From Mangrovibacterium marinum (GTDB taxonomy: Bacteria > Bacteroidota > Bacteroidia > Bacteroidales > Prolixibacteraceae), in NCBI RefSeq assembly GCF_003046625.1, contig NZ_QAAD01000003.1, positions 62,001 through 126,000 on the forward strand: DNA of 64,000 nucleotides. The letters run 5' to 3'. A program made the position numbers and the translations under genes. Position 1 is the stretch's first letter. Every line of letters starts with the position of its first letter. Below the pieces are notes generated by a model. The model had not been told where the DNA came from, ran no database searches, and saw nothing but the letters and a program-made list of their open reading frames with translations. Shown here one piece after another: positions 53,118-62,989 of this stretch.

Positions 53118-56100
53118 TTAGAATTTCAAGTTAACACCTATTTTCGCTGTTCTCGGAAGTACCACCTTGGCATAATCCACGCCCTGCAGCATCTCGCTGT
53201 GGGAGTAGGAAAATTCAGGATCTAAACCAAGATATTTGGTCCATGTAAACAGGTTCTCTGCCGTCACATAAATTTGTCCGGCTTGGAAGAAACCGAGTAT
53301 CGATTGATCAAAGTCGTAGTTTAAGGTAACATTCTTCAACTTCAGATAGGAAGCTTGTTCAACCCATCGTGAAGAGAAATTTGTGTTTCCGAGGGGATCT
53401 CCGTAACTGGCACGAGGCATATCGGTTACTTGTCCTTCATAGCGCCATCTGTTGGCAACAGCCACCGAGCCGTTATAGAAATTACTCATTGACTCGTTTG
53501 AGCGTCGTACTGCATTGTAAGCATCGTTCCCCACGGAGTATACAAAGTCCACCGATAACGAGAAGTTTTTGTATTTCACAGTCGAGTAGAATCCGCCGAA
53601 GTAATCAGGTGCCGCGGAACCAATGATCTGCTTGTCATTATTGTCAATAACATGGTCGCCATCAACATCTTCAAAATGCACATCACCGGCACCAAAATAA
53701 TCGCCCTTTCTGTTACTTAAATTGGCTTCGGTAGCTGCTTCCGACGTGCTAAATATTCCCTTCTGTTTGTACCCGTAGAAACTGTATGGGTTTTCGCCAA
53801 CCTTGGTAATGATTTGCGCTCCGTCGTCCAGGGTTGTGATCATACTTTCGGCATCCCCCAGCGATTTAACCTTAGCCATATTCTTGGCGATATTACCACC
53901 AACACTCCACTCAAAGTTATTCGCCCGGATCAGTGAAGCATTAAAGGAAAGTTCGACTCCCCGGTTACTGATAACAGCCGTATTATCCAGGAAACTGTCG
54001 GTTCCATAAACCGCTGATGTAGGCTGAGCAATAATGACATCGGATGTTTTGGCATCGTAATAGTTCACCATCAAATCGAATCGGTTTCGCAGAAGGGCCA
54101 GGTCCAATTCAACATTAAACTGTTCAGTTTGCTCATAACCCAATTTGGTATTGGGAATACCGGAACGAACCAGCCCCGACATTTGCATAACCTGAACACT
54201 GCTGTAATAATTTTTACCATAGTTGGATGAAAACATGCTATTTCCGGTCACGCTATATTCAACACCCAGATTCATGCGATTTAAAAATGATGAGTTCAGA
54301 AGCGATTTGAAATTCTTAGGCATGAATGTAAGGCCTACCGATGGATACAATTCGATTTTGGAGGCGTCGGTTCCTGCGGATGAAGCTCTGTCGACAGCCA
54401 GGTTTACCGAGCCTTTGAGCAAATCATTCCACACGTAATCGGCGTGTGCATAGCAGTTCATCCACCGCCACTCATCGATATAACCCATAAATATCCGGGT
54501 GTAATCGCTGGTTACATAGTCGAGTGTTTTATAAAAATCGGAAGCCGTGTTGTAGCCCTGTCCGGCATCATACTCAACATCCAGGGTATAGATTTTCACC
54601 CCGCCGTAAACATTTAACGAATGCTTATCGCCTAATACCGGCCGGTAATTGGCGTTTAGGTTGTAGTACATATTTTTTGTATCGCCAACTGCCGAACGCA
54701 CAATGTTTCGGGCCCGGCCATAGTCCGATTCGACTACAGTATTTGAAGTACGCCCGGGGACGAAGATACTCTCCTGCTTATAGTTGTACATTAAACCGAT
54801 GATCCCTGACAAATCCAGATTTTTGGTCAAAGCATAGTTCAGTTTCACCTTCAAATTAACGTCGTAAGACCGATTGGATGCCGAAAGCGTATTCACCAAA
54901 GCCAGGGGATTACTCACCCCGTAATGTTGCTCGGCGTAATCGTTCAGCAGGCTGTTGTCGGCCATTTTCTTATACGGGCTCAATACCGGAGACTGTCGGT
55001 AAGCAGCAAGTGCCGGGTTGGTGGCATAAAGCATACCTTGCTCCTGCATATCTCCTGTCAAATAGGCCAGGCGCACAATACCGTCCATTTCCAGCTTACG
55101 GGTAATCATCATTTTAGCCCCAATCTGGGTGTGATACCGGTTGATGTTTGTATTGTCCATAACTCCGCCATCCCCCATGTAGCCAAGTGACAAGTCGTAT
55201 TTAGCAACTGCATCGCCACCGTTTACCCGGATAACATTATCGGTTACAAAAGAGGGTGAGTAGATCAAGTCCTGCCAATCGGTATTATTATTATACAGAT
55301 AGTTGTAATAATAGTCCGGATCGTCGCGAAGGAAAGGGTAATTGGAAAGGATGGAGTTCATATTATCGTAACGATCCATGCCCAGGTCTGAGATATAGCC
55401 TTTATAATCGTCAACCCCCATCATCGGAATCCGTTTACTGTTCCAATTCACCCCGTACTGACCTGAAAAGGTGATCTTGGTATCCATGTTCTCACTATCT
55501 GATCCCGTGGTTTCAATCAGGATAACACCATTGGATCCCAGCGATCCGTACAGCGCTGCTTCTCCACCTTTGAGTACCGTAATATTCCGGATACTACTGG
55601 CATCGATGGAATTTAAAAGTCCGGCCGAATAACCGCCGATTATGGGAGAATCTTCGCTGTCGGGCATATAGGGAACCCCGTTTAATACGATCAAAGGCAT
55701 ATTCTTACCCACGAACGACCGCACGCCTCGCAAGTTCAAATAAGCTCCTTCGCCCGGCATTCCACTCTTCCGCACGACGCGAAGTCCTGCGAACTCGCCC
55801 TGCAGATTATTGTCCACATAGCTGCTTTTACCAAAGTCCTTATTTTCCTTATTCACGGAGAAAGAAGGCCGAACATACAGCTCGTCGCGAAAGTAGGGAT
55901 GAGGATTCAATACCGACTCGGTGTATTCTATTTTGTCCTTCGAAATCAAGGTCAATTCCAATTCTGTTCTTCCCTTTAAGGGTTGAACCTGATTATAAAA
56001 TCCGGCTGCGGAAACGCTTATATTCTCGTCGGTATTTGCCACCGTTAGCTCAAATTCACCGGACTCGTTTGTATAGGTCTTCTCGCCTGTTACCCCAATA

Positions 56101-56225
56101 ATCGCATTTTCCACGGGATGTTGGTCAGCGTCTAAAACGCGTCCCTTTACAACGGTGCTTTGTGCTGAGATCTCACAAACGATAAACAAAAATATAGCTG
56201 ATAAGATTGTTTTAACAATTTCCAT
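53118..56225 (-). CDS. SusC/RagA TonB-dependent outer membrane transporter
   Basis: A 1035-residue transporter. Order: signal peptide (about 1-22), a carboxypeptidase-regulatory-like domain (VVKGRVLDADQHPVENAIIG, residues 23-100), the TonB plug with GLRVVRKSGMPGEGAYLNLRGVRSF and ITVLKGGEAALYGSLGSNGVILI, then the beta barrel ending GVDYAKVVLPRTAKIGVNLKF. It takes up oligosaccharides across the outer membrane with energy from TonB-ExbBD and forms a complex with the downstream SusD. There is no N-terminal signalling (STN) domain for ECF sigma control. Seventeen bases after the first FAS1-like gene. Confidence 0.95.
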   Translation of the reverse strand: MEIVKTILSAIFLFIVCEISAQSTVVKGRVLDADQHPVENAIIGVTGEKTYTNESGEFELTVANTDENISVSAAGFYNQVQPLKGRTELELTLISKDKIEYTESVLNPHPYFRDELYVRPSFSVNKENKDFGKSSYVDNNLQGEFAGLRVVRKSGMPGEGAYLNLRGVRSFVGKNMPLIVLNGVPYMPDSEDSPIIGGYSAGLLNSIDASSIRNITVLKGGEAALYGSLGSNGVILIETTGSDSENMDTKITFSGQYGVNWNSKRIPMMGVDDYKGYISDLGMDRYDNMNSILSNYPFLRDDPDYYYNYLYNNNTDWQDLIYSPSFVTDNVIRVNGGDAVAKYDLSLGYMGDGGVMDNTNINRYHTQIGAKMMITRKLEMDGIVRLAYLTGDMQEQGMLYATNPALAAYRQSPVLSPYKKMADNSLLNDYAEQHYGVSNPLALVNTLSASNRSYDVNLKVKLNYALTKNLDLSGIIGLMYNYKQESIFVPGRTSNTVVESDYGRARNIVRSAVGDTKNMYYNLNANYRPVLGDKHSLNVYGGVKIYTLDVEYDAGQGYNTASDFYKTLDYVTSDYTRIFMGYIDEWRWMNCYAHADYVWNDLLKGSVNLAVDRASSAGTDASKIELYPSVGLTFMPKNFKSLLNSSFLNRMNLGVEYSVTGNSMFSSNYGKNYYSSVQVMQMSGLVRSGIPNTKLGYEQTEQFNVELDLALLRNRFDLMVNYYDAKTSDVIIAQPTSAVYGTDSFLDNTAVISNRGVELSFNASLIRANNFEWSVGGNIAKNMAKVKSLGDAESMITTLDDGAQIITKVGENPYSFYGYKQKGIFSTSEAATEANLSNRKGDYFGAGDVHFEDVDGDHVIDNNDKQIIGSAAPDYFGGFYSTVKYKNFSLSVDFVYSVGNDAYNAVRRSNESMSNFYNGSVAVANRWRYEGQVTDMPRASYGDPLGNTNFSSRWVEQASYLKLKNVTLNYDFDQSILGFFQAGQIYVTAENLFTWTKYLGLDPEFSYSHSEMLQGVDYAKVVLPRTAKIGVNLKF

Positions 56226-56242
56226 ATTCAGTACATTAATAA

Positions 56243-57982
56243 TTAATAATTATTCTCTGTTGGTCTCAGACACCAGTGAAATAGTCCCCAAGCTTGAGAA
56301 GCATCTTTATAGCTTCCATCAGAGTTCTTAAAGATATCGGTACTTTCAAGTCTGATCTTAACCCGTGGATTGTCAGACTCTTTCACAATAACAGTAGCAA
56401 CATTTTGTCCATCTCTATTGTAGTAGGCTGCTTTACCATCCTGAACAACGCGCCAGTGTCTGTCAAAAAAACCGTAAGGAAATTCCGCCGCTCCGTAGCG
56501 ATCAAAGTTGCACCATCCCTGAAAGCCTTGATTTTCGCGAACAAGCTCCCCGTTAAAATAGAAATCTGCGGTGTATGCAGCATTAGCAGACCACGCCCCC
56601 CAACGCAGGTAGTATTCACCCGGTGGCACATTGAGTTCCTTTATCGTGTTTGTTACCGCATCGTAAGTTACTCCGGTCAGCTCCACATAGGCTGGATCGC
56701 CATCTTCGGCAACGTGCTCCCCATTAGAGATCGGATCCATTCGCAGAATATCATACTTAACCAGAGGGAATTCTCCGAAGGGGCCAAAACCTCCTTGCGA
56801 CCTAATTGATTGTGCGGCTGAATTATTCTTGAAATACATATCCTTTTCTTCATCGGAACAACGCTCCCACAAGCCGGCCAAAAATTCCTTGTATCGCCAG
56901 ATGACAAAGTTGTTGGGAATTTTATAATCGGTTACATAATAGCCAACACCATTGCTGAATTTCACCGGGTTAGCAGCATCAACCAGCTGCACAGATGGTC
57001 TCCACTGTGCCGTATAGTAATTGTCGTAAATCCCTTCAACTTTTCCGCGAACCGACCAAAGATCGACATCGCCGGTTACTTCTTCGCGCGACAGCTCATA
57101 GTCGAAAAATGCACTTCGTATAATCCATTCCTTGAAACGTGTTGTGTCTTCCGACGAGGGGATAGTACCGAATGCCTCTTCATAAAAAGCATAAGCCTGA
57201 TCCAAAGCATTCTCGACAAGATCATTATTAATTATCATCATGGTAGAGGTATACTGTTCCTCGCGCATGTTCCAGTACATATTTGTCGCGTTATAGTCGC
57301 TATATCGGTCCATCAGGCTGTTTGTCACAACAAAGGTTGAATCGTAAACCGTATTCCCGGTATTGTCAACGCCGATTGGCGTGCTGTTTTCTCTGTCGAA
57401 CACCTTCTCTTCGTATTCGGCTATAAGCGATCTGAAAACAGAATAATCGTCGCCCAGGGAGTTTAACACTTCGTAAAGCGAAGGTGGCGCAACCATTGGC
57501 GAAGCCATCTCATAGACAAAACCATCCTTGGTTTGGACCACGCGCTCCAGTTTTACATCGCCGATGAAAACATCGCCCAATTCGTCAACCCTTATCCTGG
57601 TAAACTTATTGGTCCACAACAACAGCGAAAAACCATCACTGATCTTGGTGGGCGTTAATCCTAAATCACACACACAGGTTTTGGCAAAGAAATCCCTGTC
57701 GATAATTTCATTTTCATTTATCGTTGCATTTTTATAAACAAAAACGGTTAACGACTGATTCCTGCTCTCAATTGAACTATAAACCTCTGTTTCGTCAAAG
57801 AGTTGAGAAATGATTGAGTAATCATCTTGTGATGAAATGTATTCTTCGATGGTCTGGTCAACGATTTCGACATTCAGATTATCAACGACTATCTCATTCT
57901 TCTGATAGTGGTCGTCCCACTTCTCGTCGGTACATGCCGTAGCAAAGAGAAGCAATGCGAAAATTAATCTTGTTATTTTCAT
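56243..57982 (-). CDS. FAS1-like lipoprotein, PUL-encoded (third in order)
   Basis: A 579-residue lipoprotein (lipobox ATAC). Residues 40-150 resemble a fasciclin (FAS1) domain: QTIEEYISSQDDYSIISQLFDET followed by QSLTVFVYKNATINENEI. A second FAS1-like half is weaker (YEVLNSLGDDYSVFRSLIAEYEE, near 180). The C-terminal 130 residues form a probable beta sandwich (VPPGEYYLRWGAWSANAAYTADFYF) and the protein ends HWCLRPTENNY, which is nearly the same as the tail of its neighbour (58010-59698). FAS1 domains mediate adhesion, and here glycan binding at the cell surface is the likely role, by context. Paralogue of the next gene. Confidence 0.82.
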   Translation of the reverse strand: MKITRLIFALLLFATACTDEKWDDHYQKNEIVVDNLNVEIVDQTIEEYISSQDDYSIISQLFDETEVYSSIESRNQSLTVFVYKNATINENEIIDRDFFAKTCVCDLGLTPTKISDGFSLLLWTNKFTRIRVDELGDVFIGDVKLERVVQTKDGFVYEMASPMVAPPSLYEVLNSLGDDYSVFRSLIAEYEEKVFDRENSTPIGVDNTGNTVYDSTFVVTNSLMDRYSDYNATNMYWNMREEQYTSTMMIINNDLVENALDQAYAFYEEAFGTIPSSEDTTRFKEWIIRSAFFDYELSREEVTGDVDLWSVRGKVEGIYDNYYTAQWRPSVQLVDAANPVKFSNGVGYYVTDYKIPNNFVIWRYKEFLAGLWERCSDEEKDMYFKNNSAAQSIRSQGGFGPFGEFPLVKYDILRMDPISNGEHVAEDGDPAYVELTGVTYDAVTNTIKELNVPPGEYYLRWGAWSANAAYTADFYFNGELVRENQGFQGWCNFDRYGAAEFPYGFFDRHWRVVQDGKAAYYNRDGQNVATVIVKESDNPRVKIRLESTDIFKNSDGSYKDASQAWGLFHWCLRPTENNY

Positions 57983-58009
57983 CTGATATATATATTACTA
58001 TTTTGACTT

Positions 58010-59698
58010 CTAATAATTATCCCGGGTAGGTCGTAATACACAACTGTGAAGGTATACCCGGTCCCAAATACTGCCTCCACCGGCAGTGTTGGTCAGCCGA
58101 ACTATTTTTACAGTAACCTCACTCGGTTCGTCAAGTGTTATCAGCGACACAAATTTTCCATCGGTATCGTATTGGGCGGCGCTACCATCTTTAGTAGCCC
58201 AGAAATCGGCATCAAATCCCCAGGGATAACCACCTGTTCCGTCATATCCGTTATTGCCACCGTTACGATCGAAAGTAGGCAGGTTTTTCCACCAGAATCC
58301 TCCTTCATCGGTAACGACCTCTCCATTTATACTAACCTCAGCGTACCAAGCCGCTTCATTGTCGTTCTTCCCGCCAAAACCCAAATAATATTCTCCGGCT
58401 GGAAGAACCGCAGCATAGGGCGTTCCTTCACCATCAAGATTAATCAGTTTGAATTCGAAATATTGATCGACGTCGCAATATAAACCTTGCATCAGATCGT
58501 AGCTTATCGCCGGAAAGCTGTAGAACTCGGTCTCTTCCGGATCGGCAGTGTAGCCTCCATGTCCGGTGTAGCCTCTGGGGCCGATATTCATATCGGTATT
58601 AAAATAGGCTGAACTTGCACCTCCTACGGCATTCCATGCCGGAACCATATACTCCTTCACCCTCCAGATGGCAATATAATTGGGTACTTTCAACTCCGTT
58701 ACCCGGTAACAGGTACCGTTCACCAACGGAATGGGATTATCCACATCGACTTGCTGAACAGAAGGTCTCCAACGGGTCCGCTCTACCGCTCCATGGTTCC
58801 GGGCCCGATATCCGGCTATGGATAACACATCGTCATAACCCAACAAATCATTCAAGGTCAACTCCCGATCATAAAAGCTAGACTCAACGATCCACCGATA
58901 AACGCGCATGGAATCCATTTGGCTTACGGTGCCAAAAGCCGCCTCAATTTTGGAATAAGCATCAGCCACTGCGTTCTCAATCAATTCGTTTGACGGGAGT
59001 AACAAGGTTGATGTAAAACTCAGGTCTCTCATATTCCAGCGATAGTCATCTTCGGCAAGCTCGGTGGTATTGTAGCGGTCCATCAAGCTATGGACGATCT
59101 TACCGTCGACTTCCTTCTCATCTCGAAATACGAGTTCTTTAAATAGTGAATACTCCTCGCCCAGACCTTTTAAATAATCATAAAGCGGTCTTTTGTGGAA
59201 AGGCTTCTCCAATTCATAAATGTGTCCGTTCGATGCTTCGATATACTTCGATATCTTGATGTTATCAACGGATTTATTATCCGAGGCTACAACGCTGGCA
59301 ACCGATGTTCCCTGGCTCCATAACGGAAATTCCAGCTTGTCGCTCACGGCCGGGAATCCAATGGCCAAATCACTGACACACCCTAGTACAAACGCCTCTA
59401 CATCCGGTATTTCGTCAACGACCACTTCGCTGTCGGGATAAACAAATACCGTCACATCGTAAGGATAACTTTCGATACTGTCAATTACCCCGTTTTCCGA
59501 AAACAGGGTATACATCGTTGCGTAGTTTTCTTGCAGGTACTCCGTTATGCTTTCTTTAATTTCGACATTACCGCCATTGCCGCCATTATCACCGCCATTA
59601 TCCAATTCGTCATCGTCTTTACAGGCGGGGATCAGGACCAACAGGGAAAAAATCGCTAAAAGAGAAGCCGTTATATATGAATTAATTTTTTTCATCAT
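58010..59698 (-). CDS. FAS1-like lipoprotein, PUL-encoded (second in order)
   Basis: A 562-residue lipoprotein with a signal peptide ending LIPAC, followed by an Asp/Gly/Asn-rich linker (DNGGDNGGNGGN). It has a FAS1-like N-terminal region (ESITEYLQENYATMYTLFSENG, YDVTVFVYPDSEV) and a repeat of it near residue 180 (YDYLKGLGEEYSLFKELVF). The end domain has LPAGEYYLGFGGKNDNEAAWYAEVSING and finishes SCVLRPTRDNY. The start is set at ATG 59698 (MMKKINSYI) because the longer frame would need a TTG start at 59719 inside the previous gene. It lies 27 bases upstream of its paralogue and seven bases after the two-FAS1 gene. Confidence 0.82.
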   Translation of the reverse strand: MMKKINSYITASLLAIFSLLVLIPACKDDDELDNGGDNGGNGGNVEIKESITEYLQENYATMYTLFSENGVIDSIESYPYDVTVFVYPDSEVVVDEIPDVEAFVLGCVSDLAIGFPAVSDKLEFPLWSQGTSVASVVASDNKSVDNIKISKYIEASNGHIYELEKPFHKRPLYDYLKGLGEEYSLFKELVFRDEKEVDGKIVHSLMDRYNTTELAEDDYRWNMRDLSFTSTLLLPSNELIENAVADAYSKIEAAFGTVSQMDSMRVYRWIVESSFYDRELTLNDLLGYDDVLSIAGYRARNHGAVERTRWRPSVQQVDVDNPIPLVNGTCYRVTELKVPNYIAIWRVKEYMVPAWNAVGGASSAYFNTDMNIGPRGYTGHGGYTADPEETEFYSFPAISYDLMQGLYCDVDQYFEFKLINLDGEGTPYAAVLPAGEYYLGFGGKNDNEAAWYAEVSINGEVVTDEGGFWWKNLPTFDRNGGNNGYDGTGGYPWGFDADFWATKDGSAAQYDTDGKFVSLITLDEPSEVTVKIVRLTNTAGGGSIWDRVYLHSCVLRPTRDNY

Positions 59699-59705
59699 TT
59701 TCTTT

Positions 59706-61415
59706 TTAGTTTTCTTCAATGATCGGTATAAACTTCACATAATCAAGCATCAGCCGGTACGCATTGTGCGACTGTGCCCTTGAATCGAGAAGCGTAATTT
59801 CGAGATTATGTTGTTGAGTTGTCGCGAACTCAATATTATCGAATAACGCAATCGAATAAGTTCCGATCGTATTATCAATACCACTATACAGATATTTGTA
59901 GCTGATATCATCGTCGACAACGAACTGACACTGGCTACCGCCTTCGATGAAATCGGCCAGGCTGGCATCATAGCCGTAATACAGCTCTACCCGGTAACGG
60001 CCCTTGGCTAAAACAGGGGTTTTCATCTCAACTGTTCCAAAATGCCCCAGACTTAAAATCAGAAAATCATTCAGATTGGCTCCGTAAACATTCTCCAGAT
60101 CGTCTTCGTCATCTTCACTTTCCTGTGCCAGGAAATACCCAACCGTTGGCCAGCTGGATCGCTTGGAACCGATTACATTCCAGTTGTAACTCTGAATTTC
60201 GTCATTCCACAAAGTGATTTTGTACGAATTTCCCTCTTGCGCTTGCTGATAACATTCGCCCAACCCGCGCACAGCTCCAAAATCGTTAATACTAGAAGCA
60301 ATGTCGCTATAGTTTGTCAGATCCCAGATAACAGTAGCCGGTTCGGGTGAGAAGACAGGCATGACAGCGTCGATTTCATGAATAAAACCATTTCGTGCTG
60401 CAATATTCTCACGCCCTTCAATGAGCCCGATTCCTTCCTTGTTTGTAAAATCGTAGTTAATGTAGTCTGAAGCGCCGTTGATCTGGTTTGTGGAGAAAAG
60501 CTCATTTTCAGCCATCGTATTCCAGATGATTACACTATCTGTATCGAATGCAAAAAGCGATTCCTTTAAAACTCTTCCTTCAATCAGGTGATAGCCAACA
60601 TATCTTTCCAATTTTTCGTTATCGGACAGCGAACTCTCTGGTTCCAATAAATTTGCCAGATCTGCAACAGAGTAGATCCCCTGTTCGTTGTATACGGTAT
60701 TGTTGACCACCAACATGGTAAAATTTCGCTTTACCAGGACTTCGGTGCCTAAATCGCCAACCACCGTATCGTAGGTCGCTTCCAACCGATCCTGCCATCC
60801 GGACATTTCAACGAGCTCCCGGAATATGGAGTAATCCTGATTTTCCGCAAGTTTATCGTAAAGAGTCGCCGAAATTGGCGTCAAAACAGCATCAATTACG
60901 TGTACATATCCGTTTGTCGCCACATTATCCAATTCAATAATGTTCGCTTCATCATTTACAGTCATGGAAGTGATTCCCCCTTGGCTGCTACCCTCTTCGC
61001 CATAGGAAATTGTAAGATAGTCTGAAGAGAGCATCGGTCGGCTTAACCGGCCACCAGACAACATATCACTCTGGGTAATCAGGTATTCAGACGTGTGAAA
61101 TTCAACCAAATCACGAGCATCTTCTTCACTTAGATCGGTCACCCCCGACATGCTCTTCTGGGTATAATAAGCAGACATCGCCGCATTGGTAGGCACAAAC
61201 ATCGTAAAATTCATTCGCGCCTGGTTGACTGCATTCTTCATATCTGCTTTTTCCAGAACCTCCAACCACATCGAAAACTCATCGGAACGTGTCTCTAAAT
61301 AAATCGATATCGGGTAGTTCTCGTAGGCCAGGTAGGTCTGATCTTCGTATGGATCGTTACATTGGCACAAAGCAAAAAGAGATATGATGGCTATAAGATA
61401 TTTTTTTATATACAT
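59706..61415 (-). CDS. Double FAS1-domain lipoprotein, PUL-encoded (first in order)
   Basis: A 569-residue lipoprotein (LFALCQC lipobox). Two FAS1 domains are clear: the first from about residue 50 (FTMFVPTNAAMSAYYTQKSM, then GYVHVIDAVLTPI), the second from about 190 (TLYDKLAENQDYSIFRELVE, then FIHEIDAVMPVF). The C-terminal part has a beta-sandwich look (LAKGRYRVELYYGYDASLADF, with AYRLMLDYVKFIP near the end) and may be carbohydrate-binding. It directly follows the first SusD gene (29 bases) and precedes two related lipoproteins. Probably a surface glycan-binding or structural component of the PUL. Confidence 0.86.
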   Translation of the reverse strand: MYIKKYLIAIISLFALCQCNDPYEDQTYLAYENYPISIYLETRSDEFSMWLEVLEKADMKNAVNQARMNFTMFVPTNAAMSAYYTQKSMSGVTDLSEEDARDLVEFHTSEYLITQSDMLSGGRLSRPMLSSDYLTISYGEEGSSQGGITSMTVNDEANIIELDNVATNGYVHVIDAVLTPISATLYDKLAENQDYSIFRELVEMSGWQDRLEATYDTVVGDLGTEVLVKRNFTMLVVNNTVYNEQGIYSVADLANLLEPESSLSDNEKLERYVGYHLIEGRVLKESLFAFDTDSVIIWNTMAENELFSTNQINGASDYINYDFTNKEGIGLIEGRENIAARNGFIHEIDAVMPVFSPEPATVIWDLTNYSDIASSINDFGAVRGLGECYQQAQEGNSYKITLWNDEIQSYNWNVIGSKRSSWPTVGYFLAQESEDDEDDLENVYGANLNDFLILSLGHFGTVEMKTPVLAKGRYRVELYYGYDASLADFIEGGSQCQFVVDDDISYKYLYSGIDNTIGTYSIALFDNIEFATTQQHNLEITLLDSRAQSHNAYRLMLDYVKFIPIIEEN

Positions 61416-61444
61416 ATTCTTAATTTTAAAATTAGACAGCTTAT

Positions 61445-62974
61445 TTATTGCACGATATCGTAATATGGATTTTGCACCAACTTCGGATTGTTTATCAACT
61501 CACTGCTCCATATCGGCAAAAACAAGGCATCATCATTTCTCAGAACCGAGCGAATCCATTCGGCCCGTGCTGAGTTATTGTATTTGACAACAAGATCTAT
61601 AAAGGCATCTCGATATTGGCCGTCCATCATTCGTCCCAGACGAAGCAGGTCGTACCATCTTTTACCTTCAGCGGCAAGCTCAATATTTCGTTCACTCAGG
61701 ATTAGCTTCAACATATCCAGTTCCGTCATTCCCGACACCTCAATCTCGTGTTGCGGGGCATGTGCCCGTGCGCGTATCCGGTTGACGATATTCAACGCCT
61801 CGTTCCAGGAAGCCGCAGAATTATCGTTAAGCACCATGGCTTCCGCTTTCATCAGCATTACATCGGCAACCCGATAAAGGATCAGGTGTGCATTTTGCTC
61901 CGAACTGGGTCTGACATTGTCGTTGGTTCCGGTACCGGTATATTTCCAGACATAGCCTTCTTTGGCGATTTCCAAATCAGCATTGTCGGTTACAATGCCG
62001 GCATTAATAGTTCTGACTTGATTCTCAAGATCCGGATAACCGTCGATTGACATGGCTTCGGTAACAAAGTCCACTAACATTTCGTCGGTATACTGATAGG
62101 TAGGAATACTATTGCCAAACAACGACGCCAGTTGGTTTGTCTGACTACTTCCGTAAAACTGAATCTCGAATATCGACTCATTACTGTTTCCCGGGTAAAA
62201 CATCTCGAACCACTGTTCAGAATCTTCGACAAATGCAGGACGTCGGCTTTCTGAAGCTTCCAGAATATTGTTACAATAAACAATGGCCTCGCTATAATCG
62301 CCGTTCCACAGGCAAACATCGGCCATTAAAGCATAGATGGCCCATTTTGTTGCGCGTCCTTTGGTCTGCCAGTCCTCCTCAAAAAATGCTTTGGCAGCCT
62401 CGGACTTGATGGCGGTGGTCAAGTCTTCTTTTATCTGCGCAATAATCTCAGCCTCCGTTGATTTAGCCACCTCTTTTTCCTGGCTATCGTCTTCGTAAGG
62501 AGAAAGAATAAGCGGAGCATCTCTCCAGTTTCGTACAATATAGAAGTACGACAAAGCACGTAGAAAGTAAGCTTCTGCTTTAAACGAGTTCATCTGCGCC
62601 TCGTTGAAGGTGTCATCAATTTGTTGTACATATTCAACATTCGCCAACACCGAGTTGGCCATACTTATCACCTTATAAAAAGGTCCCCAGTTGCATACAC
62701 TCTTGTTGTCGGCATTTAAATTGAAGCTCTGCAATGGAGAGTAACCGATCGTTTTATAAATGCTGCTTCCGCGGAGTTCGCCCCACTCCAGAAGAGATAC
62801 ATGCATATCTCTCAGGTAAATGTATCCCGATGTTAAAACAGCCTCGGCTTCTTCCTTCGACTGCCAGTAACTACCGCTTACCTGCTCGTTCTCCGGAACT
62901 ACATCCAGCCAATTATTACATGAAGTAAAAGCAAACAGGCAGGACAATAACACTATAATACTATTTTTTGACAT
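61445..62974 (-). CDS. SusD/RagB-family lipoprotein (upstream pair)
   Basis: A 509-residue SusD homologue with lipobox AFTSC. It shows the family start NNWLDVVPENEQVSGSYWQSKEEAEAVLTSGYIYLRD, the helical core with AEAYFLRALSYFYIVRNWRDAPLIL, and the C-terminal block LILSERNIELAAEGKRWYDLLRLGRM. It follows the SusC stop by 15 bases. It is more typical of classic SusD than the protein at 51443-53113, so the two pairs are not simple duplicates. Confidence 0.95.
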   Translation of the reverse strand: MSKNSIIVLLSCLFAFTSCNNWLDVVPENEQVSGSYWQSKEEAEAVLTSGYIYLRDMHVSLLEWGELRGSSIYKTIGYSPLQSFNLNADNKSVCNWGPFYKVISMANSVLANVEYVQQIDDTFNEAQMNSFKAEAYFLRALSYFYIVRNWRDAPLILSPYEDDSQEKEVAKSTEAEIIAQIKEDLTTAIKSEAAKAFFEEDWQTKGRATKWAIYALMADVCLWNGDYSEAIVYCNNILEASESRRPAFVEDSEQWFEMFYPGNSNESIFEIQFYGSSQTNQLASLFGNSIPTYQYTDEMLVDFVTEAMSIDGYPDLENQVRTINAGIVTDNADLEIAKEGYVWKYTGTGTNDNVRPSSEQNAHLILYRVADVMLMKAEAMVLNDNSAASWNEALNIVNRIRARAHAPQHEIEVSGMTELDMLKLILSERNIELAAEGKRWYDLLRLGRMMDGQYRDAFIDLVVKYNNSARAEWIRSVLRNDDALFLPIWSSELINNPKLVQNPYYDIVQ

Positions 62975-62989
62975 GTCGTTTCCTCCTCG

